Assembly: GCA_902805735.1 (NCBI GenBank)
Contig: CADCTW010000217.1
Coordinates: 1-64,000, forward strand
DNA length: 64,000 bases
Reading direction: 5' to 3'
Origin: an uncultured Gemmatimonadota bacterium
GTDB taxonomy: Bacteria > Gemmatimonadota > Gemmatimonadetes > Longimicrobiales > Longimicrobiaceae
Shown here: piece by piece, positions 57,344-64,000 of the stretch
Layout of the letters: each line of letters starts with the position of its first letter
Position numbering within the stretch: position 1 is the stretch's first letter
Program-made: the position numbers and the translations under genes
The notes under the pieces: model-generated
What the model saw: only the letters and a program-made list of their open reading frames with translations
The model's database searches: none
What the model was told of the DNA's origin: nothing

Positions 57344-57813
57344 ACGCCTCTGCTGATGGGGTGGTGGAGCGGGCCGAGCAGTGGGGCGCAGAGTTCGACC
57401 AGCCCAGCGCCGACACCCTCGTGCGGCTCGAAGAGGTGCTGGAAAGCCACGTGGCCGACCCGTACATGGACGAGACGGTTTGCACCTGCGGGGTCGTGTT
57501 GTCCCGGTCCTTCGCCGCGCACGTGGTGCAGGAGCTCGCCAAGGCCGGGCTGCTGGTCGCCCTGGCCGACCTCAACGCCTGCACATGCACTCCCTGCGCT
57601 GATCCCCAGTACGGGGCGCCTGGAGTCGCGCACTGTGCGGCCTGCTGCATGGGCACGGGTGTTGAGGAGTACGACCCGGCGTGCCCGGACAGCGAGCACC
57701 GCGAGATGGCGGCCCGCCAGTTCGGCCGCCCCGTCCCTCGTCCTGCTGTCCGCACGGGCTCGTTCGCAGCCCCTGGAGGACCGAAGACGCTTGCAGACGA
57801 GGACGTGTCGTGA
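57340..57813 (+). CDS. 157-aa Cys-rich protein
   Basis: Helical N-half (ADTLVRLEEVLESHVADPYM), then VCTCGV, CTCTPCADPQ and CAACCMGTGVEEY. Zinc binding is likely. Unknown function; sits in the overlapping chain. Confidence 0.68.
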   Translation: MNASADGVVERAEQWGAEFDQPSADTLVRLEEVLESHVADPYMDETVCTCGVVLSRSFAAHVVQELAKAGLLVALADLNACTCTPCADPQYGAPGVAHCAACCMGTGVEEYDPACPDSEHREMAARQFGRPVPRPAVRTGSFAAPGGPKTLADEDVS

Positions 57814-58157
57814 GCGCCGGGATGCCTGCCGGGATTTGGCTGACGAAGTTCGGTGTGATCGTGGCCGACTACTTCGGCCACGAGTGCTACCACGTGGGGT
57901 CGTCGCTGGTCACGAAGGAGTGGCGGGACGTGGATGTCCGCTGCCTCCTGCCTGACGACGAGTTCAACGCCCGGTTCGGGAAGGGCGCCAGCGCCGAGAC
58001 CAACCCGAAGCTCGCCGCGATCACGCTGGCGTTCGCGGCGCTGGGCAAGCAGATGACCGGGCTGCCGATCGACTTCCAGATCCAGACCCTGTCGCATGCC
58101 AACGAGCGCTACCCGGACATGCGCAGCGCCCTCGTCGAGTTCCGGAGCGCGTCGTGA
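57810..58157 (+). CDS. 115-aa protein with PIDFQIQ motif
   Basis: VIVADYFGHECYHVGSSLVT, VDVRCLLPDDEFNARFG, then LAFAALGKQMTGLPIDFQIQ. A DVDVR...PIDFQ pattern recalls nucleotidyltransferase-like phage proteins, but the active-site pair is not certain. Confidence 0.68.
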   Translation: MSAGMPAGIWLTKFGVIVADYFGHECYHVGSSLVTKEWRDVDVRCLLPDDEFNARFGKGASAETNPKLAAITLAFAALGKQMTGLPIDFQIQTLSHANERYPDMRSALVEFRSAS

Positions 58158-58684
58158 GCCGCCCGCTGTCCCCCCACGGGACGAGTAACCGCTACCGGTG
58201 GCATCTCCGCCGGGGCGAGAAGGCGTGCGATGCGTGTCTGGCGGCGAAGCGGGCGGACTGGCGGCCGGAGTACGCGGCCAACCGTCGAGCCCGCCGGCAC
58301 GCGGCCAAGTCAGCTGGCGTCCTTGACGCGCTTGCGGATGGTGCGCAGGTGCTCACGGGATCGGCCAATGATGCTGGCGATGACCTTTTGGTTCTCGCCT
58401 TCGTCCATGGCCTTGACGACGAGGCGGTCGACCTCGCGGTCCCAGCGGTCGCGCACGGCGACGGCGCGGGCGAGTTGGGTCATGGTCGAGACCTCCCGGT
58501 CTGCCATCAGGAACACGCACCTTCCGAGCACGATCCTAGCTCTGATCAGCGGCGACGCGACTTGACGGCGCCGAGTGTCACTGCCAGAATGGATGGCAGC
58601 TCTACGACACGTCCCCGCCCCGGTCTGCCAACTAGCGCGGGGACGTGCCACACCCTCAACCACCAGGAAGTGAGTGCGGCATGA
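58154..58684 (+). CDS. HGT-type small protein with long antisense extension
   Basis: 176 aa from GTG 58154. Residues 1-50 match a common small actinophage protein (PHGTSNRYRWHLRRGEKACD, CLAAKRADW). The next 120 residues are antisense to a good minus-strand HTH gene and to a promoter, so they are probably not conserved. The natural stop may have been lost by insertion. Frame runs to an ATGA overlap with the antirepressor gene. Confidence 0.5.
   Translation: MSRPLSPHGTSNRYRWHLRRGEKACDACLAAKRADWRPEYAANRRARRHAAKSAGVLDALADGAQVLTGSANDAGDDLLVLAFVHGLDDEAVDLAVPAVAHGDGAGELGHGRDLPVCHQEHAPSEHDPSSDQRRRDLTAPSVTARMDGSSTTRPRPGLPTSAGTCHTLNHQEVSAA
58310..58507 (-). CDS. Small HTH protein on minus strand
   Basis: A 65-aa protein: TQLARAVAVRDRWDREVDRL, VVKAMDEGENQKVIASIIGR, SREHLRTIRKRVKDAS; the second half is a sigma-region-4-like HTH. 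Upstream (minus) are TAGGAT and GGAAGG. The only minus-strand gene in the early block. Confidence 0.7.
   Translation of the reverse strand: MADREVSTMTQLARAVAVRDRWDREVDRLVVKAMDEGENQKVIASIIGRSREHLRTIRKRVKDAS
58562..58590 (+). promoter_or_regulatory. Promoter of antirepressor gene
   Basis: -35 TTGACG (58562-58567), N17, -10 CAGAAT (58585-58590). Predicted start about 58597, 84 nt before ATG 58681. It would let the antirepressor be expressed apart from the long early chain. Confidence 0.6.
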
Positions 58685-59535
58685 CCGTACCTCCCGCGAT
58701 GCCCCCTGCCCAGAATCCGGGCAGTGAGATCACCCTGTTCGACAACGGCGAGTTCCGGCTGGAGTTCCAGCCCGACGGCGCTGGCGGCTTCCTCGTGGAC
58801 GCCCCCACCGTGGCCCGCCAGCTCGGATTCCGAGAGGCCCACGACCTGCTCCGCAACATCCCCGCAGGTGAGAAGGGGTCCGCACTAGCTCGGACTCCGA
58901 ATGGGGGACAGCGGACCTACCTCACTGAGGCCGGCTTCTACCGCGCACTCGGACAGCGGCAGGCCGCCCGCATCCCTGACGCTGCCGCCCGCGACTTCGT
59001 AGAGCGCTTCCAGTCCTGGGTGTTCGGCGACGTGCTACCCAAGCTCCGTCGCGGTGAGCTGGTGCCGGCTGCACCCGCGCGGCCCGCCATCCCGCAGACG
59101 CTGTCCGAGGCGCTGCGCCTTGCCGCCGACGAGCACGACCGCGCCAACGCCGCTGAGCAGAAGGTGGCCGAGCTGGCGCCCGCGGCCGAGTCGTGGAACA
59201 CCCTCGCCACCGCCGCCGGGGACCTCGCCGTCGCCGACGCCGCGAAGCTCCTGTCCCGCGACCCCGCCATCAAGATCGGACGGGACCGCCTATTCACCAT
59301 CCTGCGCGACCTGGGGTGGGTGTACCGGCAGCGTGTTGACCAGCGCCACCGCGCCTATCAGTCCGCGATCGACGCGGGCCGGCTCATGGAGCTGCCGTCG
59401 TCGCACTACCACCCCCGCACGGGGGATCTGGTGCTGGACCCGCCGCAGGTGCGGGTGACGGTTAAGGGCCTGGAGTGGCTGCACCAGCACCTCCGCGCCT
59501 CGCAGGACGTCGCCCTCCGTGGAGGTGCGGCATGA
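58681..59535 (+). CDS. BRO-N / KilA-C phage antirepressor
   Basis: 284 aa from ATG 58681. BRO-N domain about 12-120 (FLVDAPTVARQLGFREAHDL, RTYLTEAGFYRALGQ, FQSWVFGDVLPKLR). Helical link 150-185. KilA-C-like domain 186-270 (DAAKLLSRDPAIKIGRDRLF, DLGWVYRQRVDQRHRAYQSA). Such proteins bind or inactivate repressors at induction. Confidence 0.92.
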   Translation: MTVPPAMPPAQNPGSEITLFDNGEFRLEFQPDGAGGFLVDAPTVARQLGFREAHDLLRNIPAGEKGSALARTPNGGQRTYLTEAGFYRALGQRQAARIPDAAARDFVERFQSWVFGDVLPKLRRGELVPAAPARPAIPQTLSEALRLAADEHDRANAAEQKVAELAPAAESWNTLATAAGDLAVADAAKLLSRDPAIKIGRDRLFTILRDLGWVYRQRVDQRHRAYQSAIDAGRLMELPSSHYHPRTGDLVLDPPQVRVTVKGLEWLHQHLRASQDVALRGGAA

Positions 59536-59900
59536 GCGACACGGCCGCCGTCGATCTGGACGGCTACGAGCACCTCGCCGATCTGCACGAGGAGTTGACC
59601 GAGCGGATCTCGGACTACTATCCGTCCCCGGATCACGTTGGCGAGCAGACGCCTCCCGCTGTCGTGGCGGCTTCGCTCCTCGGCGTCGTGCACACGGCGA
59701 TTGCCAGTCATGTCGTTGACGAGGTGGCCGCACTCCTGCCCCAGATCACGGCTGCGGACGCCGACCGCCTTGCCCGAGCCCTGCATGAGGCTGACTGCGG
59801 TTGCGGCGACTACGACGAGGCGGAAGACCCGCGCTACATCACCGCCGCGCGAGCTGCCCTTGCCGCCTCTCCTTCCCCCCGGGGTGGTGAGCCGCAGTGA
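59532..59900 (+). CDS. 122-aa acidic helical protein
   Basis: ATGA-coupled to the antirepressor. ADLHEELTERISDYYPSPDH, VVAASLLGVVHTAIASHVVD, then CGCGDYDEAEDP. Unknown. Confidence 0.68.
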   Translation: MSDTAAVDLDGYEHLADLHEELTERISDYYPSPDHVGEQTPPAVVAASLLGVVHTAIASHVVDEVAALLPQITAADADRLARALHEADCGCGDYDEAEDPRYITAARAALAASPSPRGGEPQ

Positions 59901-60115
59901 GCGCCACCTCCTGGGACATGGGCGACCCCGAGCCCGACGACGTCACACACGTGGTCGATGAGTTCGCCACCGAAGACGACGACGACAGCCCGCACTGGTA
60001 CCGCACCTACAACGGCGACTGGAAGGGCTACAAGAACGGCGGGTCGGCCTACCTCGATTGGCCTGAGCTGGTCCGGCGGTGGGGTCCCGTAGAGGCCGTT
60101 GGCGGTGCGTCGTGA
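59897..60115 (+). CDS. 72-aa acidic protein
   Basis: DVTHVVDEFATEDDDDSPHW, then YRTYNGDWKGYKNGGSAYLD. GTGA overlaps both sides. Unknown. Confidence 0.66.
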   Translation: MSATSWDMGDPEPDDVTHVVDEFATEDDDDSPHWYRTYNGDWKGYKNGGSAYLDWPELVRRWGPVEAVGGAS

Positions 60116-60450
60116 CCGCCTCATGGGAGTTCACCGAGCCCGGCGACACGCACGTCTACCTGCCCGACATCCCCGGTAACTCCGGTCCGGGCGGTTCGTC
60201 TCTGTGGTGCGGCTGCACCCCCGAGCAGGAATGCCCGTCGTGCAACGGCACTGCGGCGGAGGAGCGCGCTGTCCGCCGGGACGCCATCGCTGAGGTTCGC
60301 CGTCAGTGGCGTGCGGGGGAGCTGACCCCTCACGCCTACTACTGGCGGTCGTTGGCGGTGGCTGGTCTGCCGGATCAGGCCGCTGTGCGGGCGATGGACC
60401 GGGTGGGGTGGCCGGGACCGGCCGGGGCGACACCGGAGCGTGCCGCATGA
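60112..60450 (+). CDS. 112-aa protein with Cys cluster
   Basis: SLWCGCTPEQECPSCNGTAA zinc-like cluster, then helices (AIAEVRRQWRAGELTPHAYY). GTG 60112. Unknown. Confidence 0.68.
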   Translation: MTASWEFTEPGDTHVYLPDIPGNSGPGGSSLWCGCTPEQECPSCNGTAAEERAVRRDAIAEVRRQWRAGELTPHAYYWRSLAVAGLPDQAAVRAMDRVGWPGPAGATPERAA

Positions 60451-60653
60451 GCGGTTTCGGGGCTGATGAGGACCTGCTGCCCGGCTCGTTTCGGGACGGA
60501 CGCTGGGCGCCCGCACCGACTATGCCGACCCGCGGGGAGGCGATCCGCACGATCCTCGGCGCCGTTGAGCTGCAGGACGAAGCGGCCGTGGAAGAGGCCC
60601 TCATGGCGCTGGGGGTCAACCCTTTCGAGCTGTTCCGGTCGGTGGCGGCATGA
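60447..60653 (+). CDS. 68-aa helical protein
   Basis: ATG 60447 (ATGA overlap). MPTRGEAIRTILGAVELQDE, AVEEALMALGVNPFELFRSV. Unknown. Confidence 0.66.
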   Translation: MSGFGADEDLLPGSFRDGRWAPAPTMPTRGEAIRTILGAVELQDEAAVEEALMALGVNPFELFRSVAA

Positions 60654-61246
60654 GCGCCGTGGAGCTCCGGCCGGAACATCGCGCCCTCGTCCTGGCCGTC
60701 CTGGCTAAGCGGGTCGCTGAGGAGCAGGAGCTCACCAAGGGTGAGTTCTCGCGGCTGTACGAGCCGGGCACGAAGCACACGTTCGAGTCGCCCATCGACG
60801 GCGCCCTGTTGGGCTACGTGCAGCGGACCCGGCCGAAGCCGGAGTGGCGCGTCACCGACGAGCGGGCCCTGCGTGAGCACCTGGCCACGTTCCCGGGCTG
60901 CGTGGAGGAGGTGCTGCAACTCCCCGTCCCCGGCATCGGGTTGGTGGAGCTGGACCCGGCCGACGAGCTCGCCCAGGTCGTGGCCGAGCACGCGCCGCAC
61001 ATGCTGGTTCGGGAGCAGCAGGTGACCCGAGAGGCCATCCAGGCGGCGGTGGAGGAGTCGCGTGCGCAGGCCGCGCCGGCCGCCCCGGGGATCACGCTGG
61101 TCCGGCCCGGCGGGCAGATGCGGGTGGTGCCCGATAAGGACGCCGCCGCTGCTGTCGAGCGCATGGTGAACGCGGGGGTTGTGTCGTGGGACGGGCGTCC
61201 CGCCCTCCCTGCCGGCGACGAGCAGCCGGGGGCGGTGGCGTCATGA
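60650..61246 (+). CDS. 198-aa protein, unknown
   Basis: RPEHRALVLAVLAKRVAEEQ, FESPIDGALLGYVQRTRPKP, WRVTDERALREHLATFPGCV. It resembles short phage proteins near recombination genes, but no domain is certain. ATGA overlaps. Confidence 0.7.
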   Translation: MSAVELRPEHRALVLAVLAKRVAEEQELTKGEFSRLYEPGTKHTFESPIDGALLGYVQRTRPKPEWRVTDERALREHLATFPGCVEEVLQLPVPGIGLVELDPADELAQVVAEHAPHMLVREQQVTREAIQAAVEESRAQAAPAAPGITLVRPGGQMRVVPDKDAAAAVERMVNAGVVSWDGRPALPAGDEQPGAVAS

Positions 61247-62040
61247 GCTACAGCTCCGTCAGCCGGACGTACTGGTTCCCCCTGGGCGCGCAGGTCAAGT
61301 GGGGTGCCCCTGCCGTTGGAGATGTGGTCGCGCTCGACCACGAAGCCTGGCGGGTCGTTGAGGTCACCGACCTGGATCCCGCGAACTGGCGAGACGTGGA
61401 CCGTCTTTACCCGGCCGGGAAGCAGAAGGCTGTTCGTCTGCGACCGGTGCGGCTTGTGAACGAGCCGGACCCGGTCAAGGCGGCAAGCGCCGATGTGCAC
61501 TACGGCGCTCTGCACGTGGGCACTTGGCGCGTGTTCCCGGACCCGGAGCACTACCCGGTTTGCGTGTGCTGCGGCACCCCGATGCCTTGCCGGGTTGAGG
61601 TGGGCCGCAAGATCGCTGAGGACGCCGTCAAGCTGATGGGTCGCTACGAGATGCCGGGCGCCTGCCCGGCGTGCGAGCAGCCCGTCACAGCGCGGCAGCG
61701 GTCGCTGACGTTCGCAGAGAACCTGAAGGTGCCCGGCGGACCGCCCGTCACGTTCCACCTCCGCGGCAAGTGCATCGGGACCGCTCAGCAGTACGAGAAG
61801 CTGTGGGTCAAGCAAGACCCTGAGAGTCGCCGCCATCGCCTGTCGTGCACCGGGCACCTGACCAACCACAACGATGGCACCTACGACTGCACCGCTCTCA
61901 CCGACTGCCCTGGCCCCATTGCCCGGCACACGGCCTATTCCATGTGCAGCTGCCCCGACTGCCACGCCCGGCCGTGGACGTGGGGGAACGGGTGCCATCC
62001 CGACAGCAAGGCGGTTCGCAACGCTGGGGAGGCGTCGTGA
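61243..62040 (+). CDS. 265-aa multi-Cys protein
   Basis: From ATG 61243. N-terminal small beta-barrel-like part (GDVVALDHEAWRVVEVTDLD), then CVCCGTPMPC, ACPACEQPV, CTGHLTNHNDG, CSCPDCHARPW. Several zinc knuckles. Unknown function. Confidence 0.72.
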   Translation: MSYSSVSRTYWFPLGAQVKWGAPAVGDVVALDHEAWRVVEVTDLDPANWRDVDRLYPAGKQKAVRLRPVRLVNEPDPVKAASADVHYGALHVGTWRVFPDPEHYPVCVCCGTPMPCRVEVGRKIAEDAVKLMGRYEMPGACPACEQPVTARQRSLTFAENLKVPGGPPVTFHLRGKCIGTAQQYEKLWVKQDPESRRHRLSCTGHLTNHNDGTYDCTALTDCPGPIARHTAYSMCSCPDCHARPWTWGNGCHPDSKAVRNAGEAS

Positions 62041-62402
62041 GCCCTCAGCGTGTCCAGAGATCCCGCGCCCGCGGCTCGAAGATGCCGGCAGGTGCCATCT
62101 ATGTCGGTCGGGGGACCCGCTGGGGCAACCCCTACAAGGCCAGCCCGTTGCCGTCGTCGAGTTCGTGGCAGGTCGCGGACGTTCACCAGCGCCAGCACGG
62201 GGTGTACCGGGACCGCAGGGACGCCTACGCGGCTGCGGTGGAGCTGTACCGGGCCCGGGTTGTGGTGGCTCCGCCGCGGTGGGAGCAGCTGGCGGGTGCG
62301 GATCTGGCGTGTTGGTGCCCGCTGACCGATGAGGCGGGTGGGCGGTGGCCCTGCCACGCCGACGAGCTGTTGCGCCTCAGTAACCCGGGGTGGACCCCGT
62401 GA
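62037..62402 (+). CDS. DUF4326 protein
   Basis: 121 aa. GAIYVGRGTRWGNPYKASPL, YAAAVELYRARVVV, LAGADLACWCPLTDEAGGRW, CHADELLRL: the DUF4326 signature. Widespread in phages; function unknown. Confidence 0.9.
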   Translation: MSPQRVQRSRARGSKMPAGAIYVGRGTRWGNPYKASPLPSSSSWQVADVHQRQHGVYRDRRDAYAAAVELYRARVVVAPPRWEQLAGADLACWCPLTDEAGGRWPCHADELLRLSNPGWTP

Positions 62403-62587
62403 CTGGCCTCCGTCCCTGCCCTGTGTGCGACGGGGAGCGCGCGGTGGAACTGGTGCGCCTGCTGCTGACCCACGTCGCCGGCCGGGGCGTCGCCACCTGC
62501 CCCCGATGCGCGCCGGAGCCCGGGGCCCGATCTGTGCGCGTCCTCGATCTTCCGATCCGTAACGACCTCCCCAGGAGGGCAGCATGA
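62399..62587 (+). CDS. Small zinc-ribbon protein
   Basis: 62 aa from GTG 62399 (GTGA overlap). CPVCDGERAV and CPRCAPEPGA. Precedes the ATPase with ATGA overlap. Confidence 0.7.
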   Translation: MTGLRPCPVCDGERAVELVRLLLTHVAGRGVATCPRCAPEPGARSVRVLDLPIRNDLPRRAA

Positions 62588-63489
62588 CCATCACGTTCAC
62601 TCCCGCGAAGCGCAGCGCCGCCAAGGCCCGCATCGCCCTCACCGGCCCGTCCGGCGCCGGCAAGACCTACACCGCCCTCACCCTCGCCTGCGCTCTCGGC
62701 AAGAAGGTCGCCGTCATCGACACCGAACGGGGGCGCGCGTCCCTGTACGTCGGTATCAACGGCTGGGCGTTCGACGTGCTCAACCCGCACACCTTCTCCC
62801 CGAACAGCCTCACCGAAGCCCTGGGGGCCGCCTCGGGGGCGGGCTACGACGTCGTCGTCATCGACTCCCTGTCGCACTACTGGTCCGGTGTGGACGGCAT
62901 GCAGGAGCAGGCCGACAAGCGGGCCCGCGGCGGCAACACCTTCTCGGGCTGGAAGGAGGTCCGGCCTGACGAGCGCCGCATGTTCGACGCGCTCGCCTCC
63001 TACTCCGGTCACGTCATCGTGACGCTGCGGACGAAGACGTCCTACGTCATCGAGGAGCAGGTCAAGAACGGGCGCACGATCTCCGTGCCGAAGAAGGTCG
63101 GGCTCAAGCCGGACCAGCGCGAGGGCGTGGAGTACGAGTTCGACCTGATCGGCGACCTCGACACCGACAACGCCCTGACCGTGTCCAAGTCGCGTCTGCC
63201 GATGCTGACCGGCGCGGTCATCGAGAAGCCCGACGCCTCCCTCGCGGCCACGATCGGGGACTGGCTGGCCGAGGGTGAAGACACCCCGGGCCCGCTGCTG
63301 TACCGCGCTGAGGCGCTGGACGACGGCGCCACGGTGGAGGGTCTGCGCAAGCTCCACGAGACCGTCAAGGGCCTCGGCCTGCTCAACGCCCCGGTGACTG
63401 ACGCCAACGGCACACCGACCGTGCTGGGTGCGCTCATCGTGGCCCGGGGGCAGACGTTGAAGCCCGCCGCCGCGAACGGGGCCCCGTAG
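62584..63489 (+). CDS. RecA-like ATPase, Sak4-like recombination protein
   Basis: 301 aa. Walker A GPSGAGKT 21-28; VIDTERGRASLY; Walker B VVVIDS 90-95, then SHYW; SGWKEVRPDERRMFDALASY is typical of phage AAA_24/Sak4 proteins. C-terminus variable. These bind single-stranded DNA and promote homologous recombination. Shine-Dalgarno AGGAGGG. Confidence 0.88.
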   Translation: MTITFTPAKRSAAKARIALTGPSGAGKTYTALTLACALGKKVAVIDTERGRASLYVGINGWAFDVLNPHTFSPNSLTEALGAASGAGYDVVVIDSLSHYWSGVDGMQEQADKRARGGNTFSGWKEVRPDERRMFDALASYSGHVIVTLRTKTSYVIEEQVKNGRTISVPKKVGLKPDQREGVEYEFDLIGDLDTDNALTVSKSRLPMLTGAVIEKPDASLAATIGDWLAEGEDTPGPLLYRAEALDDGATVEGLRKLHETVKGLGLLNAPVTDANGTPTVLGALIVARGQTLKPAAANGAP

Positions 63490-64000
63490 TGAGCGTCCGC
63501 ATCCGCAGCGAGCGTGAACCCGGCGCCCTCCGCGTGCTCGCCACCGATGGCTCGGTCCGTGGCCGGGCCATCGGGTCGGCATGGCTGAGTGACGTCGGCG
63601 CCTGGGGCCTGGTCATTCGCCAACACCCCAGCTACCTGTCGATCAAGCACGGAGCACTGCACGCCGAACTGCTCGCCGTGTCGCTGGTGATTGAGCAGGT
63701 GCCGGGCCCGTTTCACATCCTTTGCGACTCGCAGTCGGTAGTGGAGATGGTCACGGCGTGGCGCAAGGGCGTCATGAAACCAATCCCTGAGTGCAACAGC
63801 GGCACTCTGGAGAAGTTGCCGGTGGCGGTGTCTCGCCGGGTTGAGGCCCTGACTATCGGCTGGGTGAGGGGCCATGACCGCCACCCGTTGAACGAGGGCG
63901 CGGACGCCATCGCCCGGCTGGGGTCGCGGTCGATGGCGGACGGGATGAAGCGCCTGGAGGTGCGGCGACGCGCTGAGGGTCTTGCTGTGGCGTTCGCCCG
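63489..64000 (+). CDS. RNase H family protein (3' truncated by window)
   Basis: GTG 63489 overlapping the ATPase stop; frame open to the window end (170 codons). Catalytic set D20 (VLATDGSV), E60 (ALHAELLAV), D80 (HILCDSQSV), H129 (WVRGHDRHP) and D139 (EGADAIA). Would remove RNA primers or RNA-DNA hybrids in replication. Confidence 0.9.
   Translation, partial: MSVRIRSEREPGALRVLATDGSVRGRAIGSAWLSDVGAWGLVIRQHPSYLSIKHGALHAELLAVSLVIEQVPGPFHILCDSQSVVEMVTAWRKGVMKPIPECNSGTLEKLPVAVSRRVEALTIGWVRGHDRHPLNEGADAIARLGSRSMADGMKRLEVRRRAEGLAVAFA

Noticed and set aside
62037-62402. A nucleoside-modifying enzyme
   Set aside because: The sequence matches DUF4326, which has no established activity, so no enzyme is claimed.
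1-64000. tRNA genes and CRISPR arrays
   Set aside because: Looked for cloverleaf-like segments and regularly spaced repeats by eye; none convincing. The coding repeats in tape measure and fibre genes are not CRISPR.

Overview
The window is about 64 kb of very GC-rich DNA from a temperate siphovirus, or a prophage, of an actinobacterium. Evidence for the host class: strong GC bias at third codon positions, many GTG starts, a WhiB-family regulator, a DUF6221-type gene, a PknB-like kinase, and Streptomyces-plasmid-like transfer genes. The host genus cannot be fixed from the sequence. No tRNA, rRNA or CRISPR array was seen. Both window ends cut genes: an HNH endonuclease at the left and an RNase H at the right.

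Region 1 (1-31,240, + strand) is the late operon. Order: HNH tail, small and large terminase, portal, scaffold, lambda D-like decoration protein, E-like major capsid protein, head-tail connectors, major tail protein, an inserted HNH gene, tail assembly chaperones with a -1 slippery site, a 1746-aa tape measure with two cell-wall-degrading domains, Dit and other tail proteins, a fibre with an S74-type chaperone domain, small membrane proteins, an amidase endolysin, holin candidates, and more fibre-like proteins. It ends at a strong terminator (31,180-31,224). Two small minus-strand genes sit inside it.

Region 2 (31,239-36,133, - strand) holds about a dozen small unknown proteins. A TnpB element on the opposite strand interrupts them (about 33,653-34,912).

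Region 3 (36,134-46,021) looks imported from an actinomycete plasmid or AICE. It has a GIY-YIG/GntR fusion, a GntR-HD regulator, a divergent promoter with an operator-like inverted repeat, tiny zinc-finger proteins, SpdB-like membrane proteins, a DUF2637-like protein, an FtsK/TraB-type translocase and a tyrosine recombinase. Two dense clusters of GGTGGC/GCCACC repeats lie inside two of these genes. A repeat-rich noncoding gap separates translocase from recombinase. This transfer or resolution module inside a siphophage genome is the most unusual feature of the window.

Region 4 (46,022-52,410) is the lysogeny block: DUF262 protein, small HTH protein (possible excisionase), serine integrase, XRE regulator, a complete membrane Ser/Thr kinase, then a divergent XRE repressor and Cro-like pair. 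Three copies of a 16-bp operator (GGGYCAAGGTTGNCCC) mark the repressor promoter, the cro-like promoter and a third promoter 1.7 kb downstream.

Region 5 (52,411-64,000, + strand) is the early operon, a long chain of small genes joined mostly by 4-bp GTGA/ATGA overlaps. It includes WhiB, a BRO/KilA-C antirepressor, a DUF4326 protein, a Sak4-like ATPase and RNase H, so replication and recombination genes probably continue beyond the window. Several regulators appear to be leaderless: a -10-like hexamer lies 6-8 nt before the start codon.
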